From assembly GCA_023213395.1 (NCBI GenBank), contig CM041465.1, positions 236,165,741-236,229,740 on the forward strand: DNA of 64,000 bases. The letters are read 5' to 3'. The DNA is from Cycas panzhihuaensis (Eukaryota; Cycadophyta). Both the position numbers and the translations under genes were made by a program. Shown piece after piece: positions 44,688 to 57,270 of the stretch. Positions within the stretch are counted from its first letter, which is position 1. Every line of letters begins with the position of its first letter. The notes under the pieces are model-generated. The model had not been told where the DNA came from. It saw only the letters and a program-made list of their open reading frames with translations, and did no database searches.

Positions 44688-46800
44688 TTATCATGGTGGA
44701 CAACTATAAGAACATCAACATGGCCATGATGAGTGTTATAGAGATGATATTATAGGGCGATAGATGAATATTAAGACATTGTATACCTCTGCAGATTATT
44801 AGGAAACCATAATATGCATTAGATCAGTGCCTCTTGGTAGGTAGTGTCTCCCACTGGGATCACATGTGATATGTTTTTCACCTTCCCCAAGTAGATGACA
44901 TCATAATTATATCAGGAGGATCTTGGGGGTACCGGCAGGAGGAGTGCCAGCATCGATGGGCACATTACCTAACACAAATGCTACACACATAGAGGTGTCC
45001 ATGTATTTCATGGATTAGAGTAGGTGGGACTGACGAGAGGTGTCGGTACATACTATGGTGATGTCTAGGATTCCTCAAGTGAGGAAACTCATCACACTAG
45101 GCATTCTGTTCCAGATCTCTTGGAAATAGAACTACATGGACATACCAAGTGGGTGGATGGACACCGCGAGGAGATGCAAGGTGGGAGAGAGGTTGGATTG
45201 GGATGCCTTGATAGTGGTAAACATGGTTGCTCAGTTGGATGTTATTTGAGTGGCAGTGAGAGGTGGCTTTTCCTATTGCACTATGTCATAGTGCTAGATT
45301 TTTGATCACTTTGGGGCAGTGGCACCACTTGGAGGGCCTCATCCTATCTCAGCATGAGCACCTATGCTACACAGGTGGTGGACTTGGTTCAGGGGAACCA
45401 AGTACTAGGTACATGTCAGGAGATTGATGGAGGCAACATCATTAGACCTCCTCACTCTAGTAGACTATATGGTGGACTCGTATAGAGGAGTGCATTGGGA
45501 AGTGACAACATAGTAGGGGAGATAAGAGGTGATCCAGGTGAGGGTGGAGGTGATGGGGCTGGCCCATCAAGAGCTATGGGAAGAGAGGTAGGTCCTTCGA
45601 GTGCTGTAAGAGGAGAGGCAGGCCCCTCAGAAGTTATAGGAGGAGATAGGCCACCAGCACAGAGAGAGAGAGAGGATCAAGCATAGCTCTAATGGTAGTT
45701 GTGGCGATAGTAGTAGTGGCATAGGTAATAGTAGTCATATCAGATAGAGGTGAGGAGGTAGGAGAGATACTGAGGGGATATGATGTAGGAGAGGTGGTAC
45801 TAAACACCAAGGAGGGAAGTCTAATAGTCGAGGAGCTCCTATGAAGGAGGTGGTCATTTAAGTCAAGGAGTCTGGTATCCCAAGACATGAGACACTGCCC
45901 CTACCCTATTGTCTTTTAACCACTAGCTGCTTAAATAACTTATTTTGATTTGATTTTAATGCATTGATATGTGGATACATGGACTAACACATGGTATGTA
46001 TGACATGGTAGGGGAAACAGAGATGGCAAGGCTAGTGGAGGCAGTAGTTTAGGAGTTATTCCCCCAGATTTATGTAGAGGGACAACCTCCTATCTTAGCT
46101 AGAGAGGAGCCTCGATTGATAGGGGCACACACAATGACATTTAACCCATTGATCAGGGCTAGGGATAGGTAGATGGTAGAGTCCTAAGAGCACCAAGTGA
46201 GGGTTGGATAGCCAAAGGGGGAGCTAGTTGGGATCCACACAGAGAGATACTAGGTGATCACAAAGGGGGACACCTTGTGAGGTTGGGTCCAAGTGCTAGA
46301 GGCTCAAGGAGGAGGAGCAGCAGGCAAGGATGCTAAGAGTCATATCTAGATTACCATGTTAGAGGAGAGGCTCCAAGGAGTGGACAGGGAGAGGGATCAT
46401 ATCTAAGCATGATACAATTAGCTAGTGGAGTAGATGGCTATGAGATCATCGTAGAGTAGAACATAGACCCACACGATGATGATAACCCTAAAGAGGGCTT
46501 ATGATGAGGGGAGTGAGGCAGGGAACTCGTAGTGGCAACAGAGGAGCTTAGGAGGCATGTGGTCTCCTAGGGAGGGGTCACAAAGACTAGGAGACAATAC
46601 CCCCTTGAGAGTAGGATGCCGAGGAGCTAGATACACTACTAGTTTTAAGAGGAAAGCAGTGGACCTCCAGGGAGTCACGATATGTTGACATATGATTGCA
46701 CTCCTCCCTACAAGAATTCCAGCTTCCTGAGGATGATGTACCATATGGATTTGTATGATATGGTTCATTATATATATATAGACAGGGGCTAATTAGCATC
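44688..46800 (+). pseudogene. Plant mobile domain gene of element F (antisense to F)
   Basis: Colinear with the E1 PMD gene. It reads VVIMVDNYKNINMAMMSVIEMIL, LDQCLLVGSVSHWDH-YVFHLPQVDD, then from 45060 MSRIPQVRKLITLGILFQIS, GERLDWDALIVVNM and a Gly/Glu-rich linker (45495-45686). After a putative intron (45888-46011) comes the tail (EMARLVEAVV; LEERLQGVDRERDHI) to about 46560, possibly to 46800. Stops and shifts are frequent. Both E1 and F carry the gene in the same relative orientation, so it was part of their common ancestor. Confidence 0.7.
45888..46011 (+). other. Putative intron of the F PMD gene
   Basis: Acceptor ATGGTAG|GGG at 46011. The donor region (GACATGAGAC near 45886) has lost its GT relative to E1. 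Position agrees with the E1 intron. Confidence 0.45.
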
Positions 46801-47410
46801 CCTTTTGATCCACAATGATGGTGTTTGATGGTTTTATGATGTTATATTTGTTGTTTATTTGTCTATATATTTATATATGGAGATATGGGTGCATGGGTAC
46901 ACGAGGGGCTATACATCATGATGATTTTAGTTGATTTTTATATATAGCTTTTGTTATTAGTTCACTTAGGTGACATTCACACTTTATTTCATGCAGGACC
47001 ACACTCATAGTAGGCATACATGATCGTCATATGTGTAGGTGATAGGCATGTATGTGGCTAGGAGAGGGAGGATCATGCATGTCCATCGAAGGAGCATAGT
47101 GGATATGCAAAGGAAGTGACGAGAGAGAGGGAGTATAGATACTCAAGTGAGAAGCCCTAGTTGGGGTACGTTTCTGAGCTTGGGAGTGATGGAAGCTTAC
47201 ACATCCAACTAGGGAGAAAGGTTTCCCTTGGGAGGGAAACAAAAAGATACCATAGGAGGTATGGAACTACAAATATAGGAAGGCTACCTTAAGCCACTAC
47301 TCCACCTATGGTTAGAGGGAATGGATATGTGCTTAGAGTGGTAGTTTAGGCTCATTTTAGAGCGAGAAGAGAGGAAGCAGTGTGCTTGGTCTACTTGGGA
47401 GTAGGAAAGG
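46801..47410. other. F, between PMD tail and duplicated integrase end
   Basis: No recognisable coding on either strand. Contains TAGTTTAGGCTCATTTTAGAG at about 47344, shared with about 55647. Confidence 0.5.
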
Positions 47411-47560
47411 TTACACATAGAATTTCCTTAGGAATTTACCATTGATGGCTTCCTCAAACTCAAGACCTTCTAGAGTTCCAATCTTAAGATTTAATGGAGA
47501 TACAACTACTTTGTCAATCACTTAACCAAGAGGTCATCTCAAAGCCAATCCTAGACTCAC
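47411..47560 (-). pseudogene. Duplicated C-terminus of Tat-type integrase in F
   Basis: Reads on the - strand LEGLEFEEAINGKFLRKFYV and then TAA (47411-47413). This form ends many Tat pol proteins. The main integrase end lies at about 56020 (LEGLEFKEVIN). No more of pol is recognisable upstream here, so it is a partial direct duplication. Confidence 0.6.
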
Positions 47561-47999
47561 ATGACTAAAACACTATGGAGGGCTTAATAGGAGGCCAATT
47601 AGGTAGGTCCCTCTTAGCATTTAAGAGTCACACCACTAAGAGAGATCTCAGACCTCGTAGAGATGGTGTCCATGAGATAACAAGGGGGATATCGAATTAT
47701 ACTTGTATTCATGTTATATTATGGATTTAAAAAGATGCAAGTTGGACCTACAAGGGTTAAGGTGAGTGTGATACATAGCCTAATAGGTGATTATACACCC
47801 CTATCAGGACACCAACTCCCTTGAAACACTATTACAAATATACATTTTTATGATGATATACATATGGGGGCTAACTTGAGCTCCCACATTTTGATTTATA
47901 TTTGTGTATATATATTAATGTGTATATTAATCATATCATATTTATGTTTGAGTTATCAATTTTATATTCACTTTGTTAACTTCATCTTGTTGATGGAAC
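47561..47999. other. F region left of gypsy-2, nothing recognised
   Basis: AT-rich; no motif seen on either strand. Confidence 0.4.
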
Positions 48000-48004
48000 C
48001 TTGG
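48000..48004. repeat. Target-site duplication of gypsy-2, left (CTTGG)
   Basis: CTTGG here and CTTAG at 55274-55278 match at four of five bases; the difference is a G/A transition. Confidence 0.75.
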
Positions 48005-49275
48005 TGATCCACTTCAGATCTTTAAAATACTCTAAATACTTTGTTTTTCATGTAAAAGATCTTTATGTAGTAGAAAATTGCCTTAAAAAGGCTTAATGGT
48101 CTTCATTTAGTAAAAATATACCTTTAAAAGGCTTAAAAAATGGAAAAAAATGTATTTCTACAAGTGTAAAAAGGTGTTATAACTGCTACCAAGGTGCTAC
48201 TAAGGTGCTATAACTGCTACCAAGCTACTATTAAGGTGCTACAACTGCTACCAAGGTGCTACTAAGGTGCTATAACTACTACCAAGGCGCTACCAAGGTG
48301 TTACGCAAGTACTACGGCTGCTACGGAGCTACTACAGGCTACTACAGACCTACTACAGGCTGCCACAGAAGTACTACGTAGACTGCTATGCTGCTATGCT
48401 AGTTGCAGATCTTACTACGTAGCTGCGGATCTTGCTACGCAGCTGTGGATCTTGCTACGGGCTGCTACGCAGAAGTCAAAAAATAGAAAAATAACAAAAA
48501 CGAAAATGGTTTTGGCAGCACAAACGGTAACCGTTTGGCACGAAATTTGAGAAGAAGGTGCGCACACGTGTCCTCTACGCATTTAAAGAGGAAAAACTCC
48601 AAAATAAAAGGATTTTCCCAAGATTTTACAAACCGTTTTGAAAGCCGTTGGAAAACGGAAAAATAGAAATATCTCTCTCAAACGAAAATGCTTTTAAGCG
48701 AAATTTGGGAGAGGAATAGGGGGGATCTCGACAGAGATTTTTGATAGAAATTAGAGGACGCCGCAGCCCTAGACGTAGTATAGAGCAAGAATTGAGGAAA
48801 TCTTCAAGAAATCAACTTTTTGGAAGGAGAACAGCTCCAAGTGTGAAAATCTGTATTGAGAGAGAACACAGCAGAAACACAGCAGAAAAACCTATTGCAG
48901 GGATCTTGAAGGAGCCCAGGAAATCGTAGCTGCAGCCAAAAAGAGAAGACAACAAGAGTAGCAGTCCCAGAAAGAGATGCTAGCCAATTCTTCTTCACTA
49001 AAACAGGGTTTTTGGTAACAGAAGACCAAAAATGGCTTTGCAAACTTCGAGACGGAGGTTCCAGCAAATGAGCAGCAGCTCAAGGAGCACCCAGCTCTCA
49101 TTCTCTCTCTCCCAAAACGCTGCAGCAGTTTCTTGCATGCTCAACAGAGCACAAACAAAGGAGTTTTGTAAGAAAATTCCAAAAATTTCTAATTCTATGT
49201 AATAATATGTAAATTAATTCTGGATTTTGTTTCAATTAGTTAAAGTTTTCACTTTCCCATTCAAAATTCAGATCA
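48005..49275 (+). repeat. gypsy-2 5' LTR
   Basis: 1271 bp, TGATCCACTTCAG...ATTCAGATCA. A CTACYAAGGTG-type tandem array spans about 48174-48475 and is longer than that of gypsy-1. Confidence 0.93.
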
Positions 49276-49282
49276 ATATTTT

Positions 49283-49294
49283 TGGTATCAGAGC
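49283..49294 (+). other. gypsy-2 primer binding site (initiator Met tRNA)
   Basis: TGGTATCAGAGC, 7 bp after the LTR. Confidence 0.9.
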
Positions 49295-49475
49295 TAGTTC
49301 TTTGAAACTCTTGGGATTTTAGGGATTTTAAAGAAAAAGAAAGAAAAGAATAGAAAAAAAATAAACCTTCTTGCTTTCATTATTGGAAGTTTTTATGAAA
49401 ACTAGATACCAATATCTGTTAACGGGTGAACCATTAATTGAGCCTCTGGAGAGAGAAAGAAAACAGCGAAGGAAA

Positions 49476-50490
49476 ATGGTTGATCCAGAACAGAAAATGG
49501 AGGAAAGGTTCACGAGAATGGAGTAGAACCTCGACAGGCTAACCCAACTTGTGGTGCAGTTAGTTGCAACTTCTTCTTCAACAGCCAAAGGCGTAACGAA
49601 GGAAGAAGAAGAACCGATGAAAGAGGAGACGAATGAAGAGTTGGTAGAAGACCAACAAGAAAATAATAAAGAAGATGACAATCTGGCAGTATTCACACAT
49701 CTATTCAAGGTAGAGGCAAAACTTGAATTGCCCATCTATGATGGAACGTTGGATGCTGAAAAATTAGATAGTTGGTTGGACCAACTCGAAACTTATTTCT
49801 CCATTTATGGGTATAAAAACCGTGAAAAATAACTTTTGCTAGGTTAAAATTATCTAAACATGCATTAGTTTGGTGGAATGCATACATTAAATCGTATAAT
49901 GTAAATGAAATCACTTGGAAATAGTTTAAAATCCTCATAAAGAAGCAATTCTATCCTATTGGATATGAAGAGCAATAGAGGATTAAATGGCAATATTACC
50001 GATAGGAAAGAGGCCAAAATGTCCAAGATTATACAACAGAATTTCAAAAGCAAGTTGTTGTGTTGGGCATCTCTTTCTTTGAGTAAAGACATGATCTTTG
50101 AAATATATTGGAGAACTACACCAGCATATTCAGCAAGAACTTCAACTGTTTGAAGTCAAATCGCTTGACGAAGCTAGCAAGAAGGCGATTACTATAGAAA
50201 AGAGAAATAAGAAGGTTTATGCTGAAAGGAAAAGGTTTGCACCTTCAGAAGGTAGCAACAAACCTGCCCAAGGAATGAAGTTTCCAGGTAAAATTGGACA
50301 ACAATCCATTAGAGGTTTTGGCAAGATGAAACAAGCCAATACCACCCAAATCAAAATCACTTGTACTCATTGCAAGCGGCGAGGTCCACAGTAGAAGACT
50401 GTTGGTTTCTACACCCAGAGAAAAGACCCAAGAACAAGGGGAAAGGTAAAATTAAAATTGAAGGTAAAACTTTACTCAACTCTGTAAGTG
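49476..50490 (+). pseudogene. gypsy-2 gag with zinc knuckle
   Basis: The ATG at 49476 opens MVDPEQKMEERFTRME and meets TAG (CAG in gypsy-1). Pieces continue at 49551-49832 (acidic linker, LPIYDGTLDAEKLDSWLDQLE) and 50098-50394. The zinc knuckle region (from 50372) keeps the fourth ligand Cys that gypsy-1 lacks, but a small indel at about 50386 shifts the frame inside the knuckle. Further stops at about 49922, 49977 and 50006 replace Gln codons. Confidence 0.83.
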
Positions 50491-50496
50491 ATGAAA

Positions 50497-51020
50497 ATGT
50501 TTGCGGCATTGAAGAAGCCAATGAGAAATTGATGCTCATGGCTAATGCGAAGCCTGGAGACAACCATCAGCAAGTTGATCCAGAGACTAGAGAGGAGCTC
50601 TTCATGGTAAGAATCCAAGTGAAGCAAAGCATGGTTGATGCCATCTTTGATGGAGGAAGCCAAAAGAATTTAATCTCAGAAGCATTGGTAAAGAAACTGG
50701 GATTAAAAATGCATGCACATCCAAAACCATATCCTCTTGGATGGTTGCAAAAAGATTCAGAGTTGCAAGTTACTCACCAATGTAAGTTTAAATTTGCAAT
50801 TTCTGAAAAGTTCATTGATAAAGTTGAATGTGAAGTAGTCCCTTTGGATGTTTGTCAAGTTGTGTTTGGCAGCCCATATCTCTATGATAGAGATGGAGTT
50901 CACCACAGGAGGCTAAGAAAGATTCGACTCATCAAGGACGGGAGATCATATCGATCAATGCATCAAATCCACGTAAGAAGATTTCTCTCATATCTTCCCA
51001 ACAGTGAAAAGATTAATTAA
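50497..51020 (+). pseudogene. gypsy-2 aspartic protease domain
   Basis: Open with the preceding nucleocapsid end (frame 50361-51020). Active-site region AIFDGGSQKNLISEALVKKLGL, then VVFGSPYLYDRDGVHHRRL. The frame shifts at about 50953, so the C-terminus differs from gypsy-1. The role is polyprotein cleavage. Confidence 0.85.
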
Positions 51021-51172
51021 TGCTTGTAGGAAGTTTGTCTTCGATGATAAAGCCAAAGGTGGAAGAAAACAAGCAAGCGAGTCCTCAATCTGAGCCTTTG
51101 GATAGGAAACAAGTGCAGTAGATTGAAGGCCTAAGGAATAGGTACAGTGAAGTATTCCAAGAGCCAAAAGGG

Positions 51173-51778
51173 TTGCCCCCTAAAAGGGCAATTGAACATG
51201 AAATCCAGTTGGTTGCTGATTCACCTTTGCCAAATCTTAGTCTCTACCGAAACTCAGTTTTAGAGAATGAAGAGATTAAGAGGCAGATTCAAGAACTCTT
51301 GGAACAAGGAGTGATTAAGCCAAGTTGTTCCCCATGTGGATCACCTATTGTTTTGGTGCCAAAGAAAGATGAAGGATGGAGAATGTGTATTGACTACCGA
51401 GCATTGAATAAGATCACCATAAAGAATAGACATCCCTTACTATGGATAGATGACTTGTTGGACCCATTCTGATCGGTAAGATATTTCAGCAAAATGGACC
51501 TAAAATCAGGCTACCATCAGGTTCGAATCCGAGAGGAGGATACTTGGAAGACAGCCTTCAAATCGAAGCAAGGATTATTTGAATGGTTGGTGGTGCTTGG
51601 TTTAGTGCAATGCAATGCATCTGCCACCTTCATGAGGTTGATGAATGAGGTATTAAGACCCTTAATTGATGACTTTGTAATTGTTTATCTAGATGATATT
51701 CTGATTTTTAGCCAAACATGGGAGGAGCACCTCCAACATGTTGAGCAAGTGCTCAAGTTCTCCAAGAGCAGTAGTTGA
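51173..51778 (+). pseudogene. gypsy-2 reverse transcriptase
   Basis: First piece 51173-51472 ([37 protein letters not shown]) ends at TGA. The second, 51494-51778, has MDLKSGYHQVRI and VYLDDILIFS, so all three catalytic Asp are present. The FGLCNAP motif is garbled (VLGLVQCNASATF) by an indel. Confidence 0.92.
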
Positions 51779-52475
51779 AACTAAATCTAAAGAAGTGCGA
51801 GTTTGGAAAGCAATCTCTCATCTTCTTAGGTTTTGTGGTTGGAGGAGGAGAATTGAAGATTGACCCAGCAAAGATCAAAGTCATTCTCAATTGGCCTACA
51901 CCCAAGACAACCACAGAGGTAAGAAGTTTCATTGGTTCATGTCAGTATTTAAGAAAATTTATTTTCAGATTCTCTCAAATTATAGCACCTCTTCATGCAT
52001 TGATGGGGGGACATACAAAGTTTCATTGGGAGAATGAACAAGAAAAAGCTTTTAGGCTTTTGAAGCAAAAAATCTGCGAGGCACCAGTGTTAGCTTTACC
52101 CTCGCTGCAGAAGCCATTTGAATTGGAGACTGATGCTTCAGGCTATGCCATGGGAGCAGTATTGAAGCAAGAAGGAAAACCAATAGCTTACCATTTAGAG
52201 ACATTCAATGGAGCTGTCATAAACTACCCAACTTACGATAAGGAGCTCTATGCATTACACCAAGCAGTGAAGCATTGGAGGCCCTATTTGTTGGTAAAAG
52301 AAGTGGTCATCCACACCGACCACAATCCTTTGCAGTTCTTGCAGACTCAGTCCAAATTGCAGCAGGCTAGGCACATGAAGTGGATGTCCTATTTGCAGTA
52401 GTTTCATATCGTGGTAAAATACAAGAAAGGAACGACGAATAAGATTGCAGACTTGTTGTCCAGACCTCCTCAATA
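51775..52475 (+). pseudogene. gypsy-2 RT end and RNase H
   Basis: LNLKKCEFGKQSLIFLGFVV, EVRSFIGSCQYLRKF, then RNase H: ETDASGYAMGAVLKQ, YDKELYALHQ, VIHTDHNPLQF. A TAG at 52399 (CAG in gypsy-1) cuts it just before the tether and DLLSRPPQ. Confidence 0.92.
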
Positions 52476-52491
52476 GCAAGGTAATTCCAGT

Positions 52492-53976
52492 TTGTTGGTA
52501 GCTATGCAATTTCAACCTTTCTGCCATGATGAATATGTTGATTTGTATTTGAAAGATGAGGCATTCAAGCCTATCTTTGAGCAGCTACAGCAAGGAAAAG
52601 TAGTTGCTGATTTCCAGCTGAAAGATGGACTTCTTTGCAAGCAAGACAAGCTTTGCATTCCAAAGCATGCAGACCGAATGAAGTGGATAAGAGAAGTTCA
52701 CACCTCTCGAGTTGCAGGACACTTTAGAGTGGGAAAGACTTTGCTAAACTTGTAGTGATATATGTATTGGCCAAACATCCAACAAGATGTGACTACAGCA
52801 ATACGGGGGTGTACATTATGTAGTACATGAAAGCCGGCCAATAGGAAGTTTGGATTGTACATTCCACTTCCTGTTCCATCACGACCATGGGAAAGTATTT
52901 CCATGGATTTCTTGGGAGGACTACCACAAACCAAAAATGGTATGGATTATTTATTTGTTGTTGTTGATCGGTTCAGCAAAATGGTGATGTTGATTCCCTG
53001 TAAGAAAACACATATAGGAGAAGACATAGCTAGATTATTTTTCCAACATGTTTGGAAGTATTTTGGACTTCCCAACTCAATCATTTCTGATCGAGACAGC
53101 AGATTTTTGAGTCATTTTTGGCAAACACTTTGGGGAATGATGGATATGAAGCTAAAGATGAGTACAGCTTTTCATCCTCAAACAGACGGCCAGACTGAAG
53201 TTGTCAATAGGACATTGGTACAGCAGTTATGAGGATACAATGCCAAGCATCCTAAGACTTGGGATGAAAGTCTCCCATACTTGTAATTTGCATTCAATAG
53301 AGCTATCCATAGCTCAACCCAGAAATCACCATTTGAGGTATGTTTGGGATTTCTACCTGCAAGTCCTTTCGATGTAGAACTTTCTGCTCAACTTTCTGCA
53401 GGAAATAGAAAGGAGGAAGAAGGAGATGAAAAGGCACAAAGATTCTTGGAAAGAATCAGAAAAATCCATCAACAGGTTGAAGAGCAGCTTCAAAAATCTT
53501 AACAGAGATACAAGTAGCGGCATGATGCACATAGAACTAGCCATTCCTTTAAGGAAGGAGATAGAGTTTGGTTGCACCTCAGTAAGAAAAGATTGCAAGG
53601 TGAAGGCAAAAAGCTAAAGCCTTTACGATATGGTCCTTTTACAATTTTGAAGAAAATTGGGGAAAATGCTTTCGACGAACTTCCAGAATTCATGAAGATG
53701 TATTCCGTAGTGAATGTTGAGAATCTGAAGATGTTCGAGCCATCCATGTTAGATGAAGATGTAGACGGAGTTCCACTCTTACCAAACCCAGAGGAGTTGC
53801 AGATAGAGAAAGAGGAACCAATGCAAAATGATTGCATTCTTCAAAAGAAGCAGACCAAGACTCGAAGAGGCATAATTGAGTCCTTTAGAATTGCAGAGAA
53901 AGGACAAGTACCTAGCAAAGCAAAATGGTACAATAAAGAGATAGGGAAAATCAAATTCCCTCATCTACAACTATAA
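52492..53976 (+). pseudogene. gypsy-2 integrase with GPF module and chromodomain-like tail
   Basis: The zinc-binding region 52492-52755 (EVHTSRVAGHFRVGKTL, then CTLC after a stop) supplies the H-H-C-C ligands. The core 52855-53232 has [16 protein letters not shown] and [10 protein letters not shown], the full D-D-E set. It is broken by TGA at 53230 (CGA in gypsy-1) and TAA at 53284. The tail 53572-53976 is open: LRYGPFTILKKIG, then KKQTKTRRGIIESFRIAEKG and SKAKWYNKEIGKIKFPHLQL. This tail is the best view of the chromodomain-like end in the window. Confidence 0.88.
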
Positions 53977-53991
53977 AGTTCATGAGGCCAT

Positions 53992-54017
53992 GAACTCCTA
54001 AAAAAAAAGGGGAGTTC
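53992..54017 (+). other. gypsy-2 polypurine tract inside an inverted repeat
   Basis: AAAAAAAAAGGGG just before the 3' LTR, flanked by GAACTCC and GGAGTTC as in gypsy-1. Confidence 0.8.
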
Positions 54018-55273
54018 TGATCCATTTCGGATCTTTAAAATACTCTAAATACTTTGGTTTTCATGTAAAAGGTCTTTATGTAGTAGAAAATTGCCTTAAA
54101 AAGGCTTAATGGTCTTCATTTAGTAAAAATATGCCTTTAAAAGGCTTAAAAAATGTAAAAAAAAATATTTCTACAAGTGTAAAAAGGTGTTATAACTGCT
54201 ACCAAGGTGCTACTAAGGTGCTATAACTGCTACCAAGCTACTATTAAGGTGCTACAACTGCTACCAAGGTACTACTAAGGTGCTATAACTACTACCAAGG
54301 TGCTACCAAGGTGTTACGCAAGTACTACTACTGTGCTATTACTACTACAGTCACATGGACCTACTACAGGCTGCTATAGAAGTACTCACCTTGAGGCTAC
54401 GCCCATTGCAGATCTTGCTCTGTGACTATGGATCTTGCTACGCAACTACGGATCTTGCTACAGGCTGCTACGCAGAAGTCAAAAAATAGAAAAATAACAA
54501 AAACAGAAATGGTTTTGGCGGCACAAGCAGATTTGGTACGAAATTTGAGGAGAAGGTGCGCACACGTGTCCTCTATGCATTCAAAGAGGGAAAACTCCAA
54601 AATAAAAGGATTTTCCCAAGATTTTACAAATCGTTTTGAAAGCCATTGGAAAACAGAAAAATAGAAATATCTCTCTCAAACGAAAATACTTTTAAGCGAA
54701 ATTTGGGAGAGGAATAGGAGGGATCTCGACATAGATTTTTGACAGAAATTAGAGGACACCACAGCCCTAGACACAGCACGGAGCAAGAATTGAGGAAAGC
54801 TTCAAGAAATCGACTTTCCGGAAGGAGAACGGCTCCAAGTATGAAAATCTGCGTTGGGAGAGAACACAGCAGAAACGCAGCAGAAAAACCTGTTGTGGGG
54901 ATCTTGAAGGAGCCCAAGAAATCGTAGCTGTAGCCAAAAAGAGAAGACAGTAAGAGCAGTTGTCCCAAAAAGAGACGCTAGCCAGTTTTTCTTCACTAAA
55001 ACAGGGTTTTTGGTAACAAAAGACTAAAAATGGCTTTGCAGACTTCGAGACAGAGGTTCCAGCAAATGAGCAGCAGCTCAAGGAGCACCCAGCTCTCATT
55101 CTCTCTCTCCCAAAACGTTTACCAGGTTCCTTGCATGCTCATGAGCACAAACAAAGGAGTTTTGTAAGAAAATTCTAAAATTTCTAATTACGTGTAATAA
55201 TAATATGTAAATTGATTCTAGATTTTGTTTCAATTGGTTAAAGTTTTCACTTTCCCATTCAAGATTCAGATCA
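54018..55273 (+). repeat. gypsy-2 3' LTR
   Basis: 1256 bp, TGATCCATTTCGG...GATTCAGATCA. Tandem array at about 54185-54475. Confidence 0.93.
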
Positions 55274-55278
55274 CTTAG

Positions 55279-56019
55279 TGCACACATAACACTCATGAAA
55301 TCAATTAATAACTGAAGAACTATTTATGGTTCTTTTGACATACAATCAATGAGAAATAGTTTATACTCTTGTTAGAGTTCATATACCAATTTATACTCAT
55401 GAAGGAGTCCCATGCTCCCATGGGAGTTGACCAAGGGGGAAATAACTTTCCATGGAGCACTTGGTGTTGTGATAGGTACAAGCCACTGGCATGCCTTAAT
55501 AGGCATAAGATATGAAAGGATCATGTAGTTTATAATTTTTTTAGAGTGGGTTGGTAGTTTTAGCTCCCATAAAAGCCTAAGAGACCTTATTAGATGTGAG
55601 ACTTGGGGGTGCCCAATGGGCACGAAAGTAGGACACTTATTAGTCATAGTTTAGGCTCATTTTAGAGAAAAGTAAAAAAGGGAAAGGTTTATATAAACAA
55701 CTAAGAAATAAAAAGTTTTTTTTTTATTTTTTTTATTTTTTTATTTTTTGGGAATAGTATTTATAGTTGATAGTTTATACTCATGATGGAATATGGTCTA
55801 TTTTATGCTTATGGGGGAGTATGATGCCCCTATGGGGCAAAACTCTCCTTGTAATAGAGTAGTAGGTGCCATGATAGGTATGAAAGATAGGGATTACCAT
55901 GGTAGGAATGAAGTGTAATAGGACTAAAGTAGTTTAAACTTATATCAAAGCAACTTAGCAGTTCAAGCTCTTACCAGAGTAGCAATGCATTCAATGAGGG
56001 AAAGATCAACTATAAAACT
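55279..56019. other. F 3' region right of gypsy-2
   Basis: Noncoding. Two imperfect repeats of about 60 bp (near 55385 and 55775, TTTATACTCATG...GGAGT) and a T-rich run (about 55707-55748). The 21-bp stretch at about 55647 is shared with about 47344. Confidence 0.5.
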
Positions 56020-57270
56020 TCTTAAGAAACTATTCATTGATAACCTCCTTAAACTCAAGACCCTCTAATATGGAAATATGATATATATTATTAGCTAAAC
56101 TTTGAAGCTTGACAAAAGGTTCAATCCACTTGTGGTTGAATTTCTAGAGATGCTCATGAAGGTATTCAAGGTTTAGGACCTTCTGCCCTTAAGCAAATTA
56201 CCTAGGTTATAGATGCTTATCATGGGACTTCTAACCTTTGGTTTTTTATGCAAGGTTCATATGATAAGTGACAAGATGTTTTCATCCAAAGCTTCTAAGT
56301 TAAGAGGCATGCTTAGAAATGTCATTCCTCATTAACAAAACCCTTTAAAGACACTGTTAGAGCTAGTAACTCTATTTTGAGTGGAAGTATAACTTCTAAC
56401 CTGTAGACCAAGGAGAAGGGTCTCATGCATATGATAGTCTAAATGGATATGTGATAGTCCCACAAGGTGGTATGCAACTATAAGTGCCAATCCTATTGAG
56501 ATTTGGTAATCATTTTCTTTAAAATCAAAATCAAAGCTTTGTTGAACACCTTAATATAGTTGTTTACTAAGGGTAATAAGGTAATGAGGTCTTGTGGGAG
56601 ATGTGAATTTTTTTACATAATTCATTAACTTCCTTGCTTAATAATTAACTCCTATTGTCTATGATCAAGAAATAGGGGACTCCAAAGTGACAAATGATGT
56701 GTTGAAATATGAATATGGTGACCATTTTGCATGTAGTTGATGAAAGAAGATTGATCTATACCCACTTGTTAAAATACTTTATAAATGTCATAATGAACTT
56801 GTGTTAGGTAGAAGATAGGGGTGTGATAGCCCCAATTAGATCAAGACCCCATTGGGAAAAAGGATAAGATGAAATAATAACATGAATGACCTCAAAAGAT
56901 TGATGCATGATGTTAGAATATTCTTAGCATTTTCTACATCTTTCTACATAAGTGCAGACATCTTTGAATAACATAGGCTAGAAGAAACCCATTTGCATGA
57001 TTCTTCTAGCCATAGACTACCCTACAAAATGGCCCCCATAAATATTGTCATGGCACTCATGGAAGATTTAACTAGTTTCATTGAGATTGATATAATTAAG
57101 AAGGACTCATTTAAATGACCATTTACACAACACATCTTATATAAGGTAATATTGGCAACCTATAGCCTTAATATGTTATCTAATCTTATCATTTATACTT
57201 TTAGGGTAAGTCTAGTGAATGATATAGCATATAATATCACCATACCATTGGTCATCCATTAGCCTTTAGC
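56020..57270 (-). pseudogene. Integrase of element F
   Basis: On the - strand: MDDQWYGDIICY (the PWYADI region that opens Tat integrases), zinc ligands in FHECHDNIYGGHF and YVERC-KC, and RRIMQMGFF between. The core follows: QWGLDLIGAI (first Asp), HIICHFGVPYFLIIDN (second Asp), VNELC. The C-terminal KWIEPFVK and LEGLEFKEVIN end near 56020. The type is Tat/Ogre Ty3. Frames change many times. Confidence 0.75.

Larger units (their letters stand above)
48005..55273 (+). mobile_element. gypsy-2: chromovirus-like Ty3/gypsy LTR retrotransposon, defective
   Basis: 7269 bp, same family as gypsy-1. LTRs 48005-49275 and 54018-55273, iMet primer site at 49283, same gene order. It inserted in the 3' region of F. 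LTR-LTR differences over the first ~245 bases number about 8 by hand count, fewer than in gypsy-1. Stops are often TAG, TAA or TGA where gypsy-1 has CAG, CAA or CGA. Confidence 0.95.
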
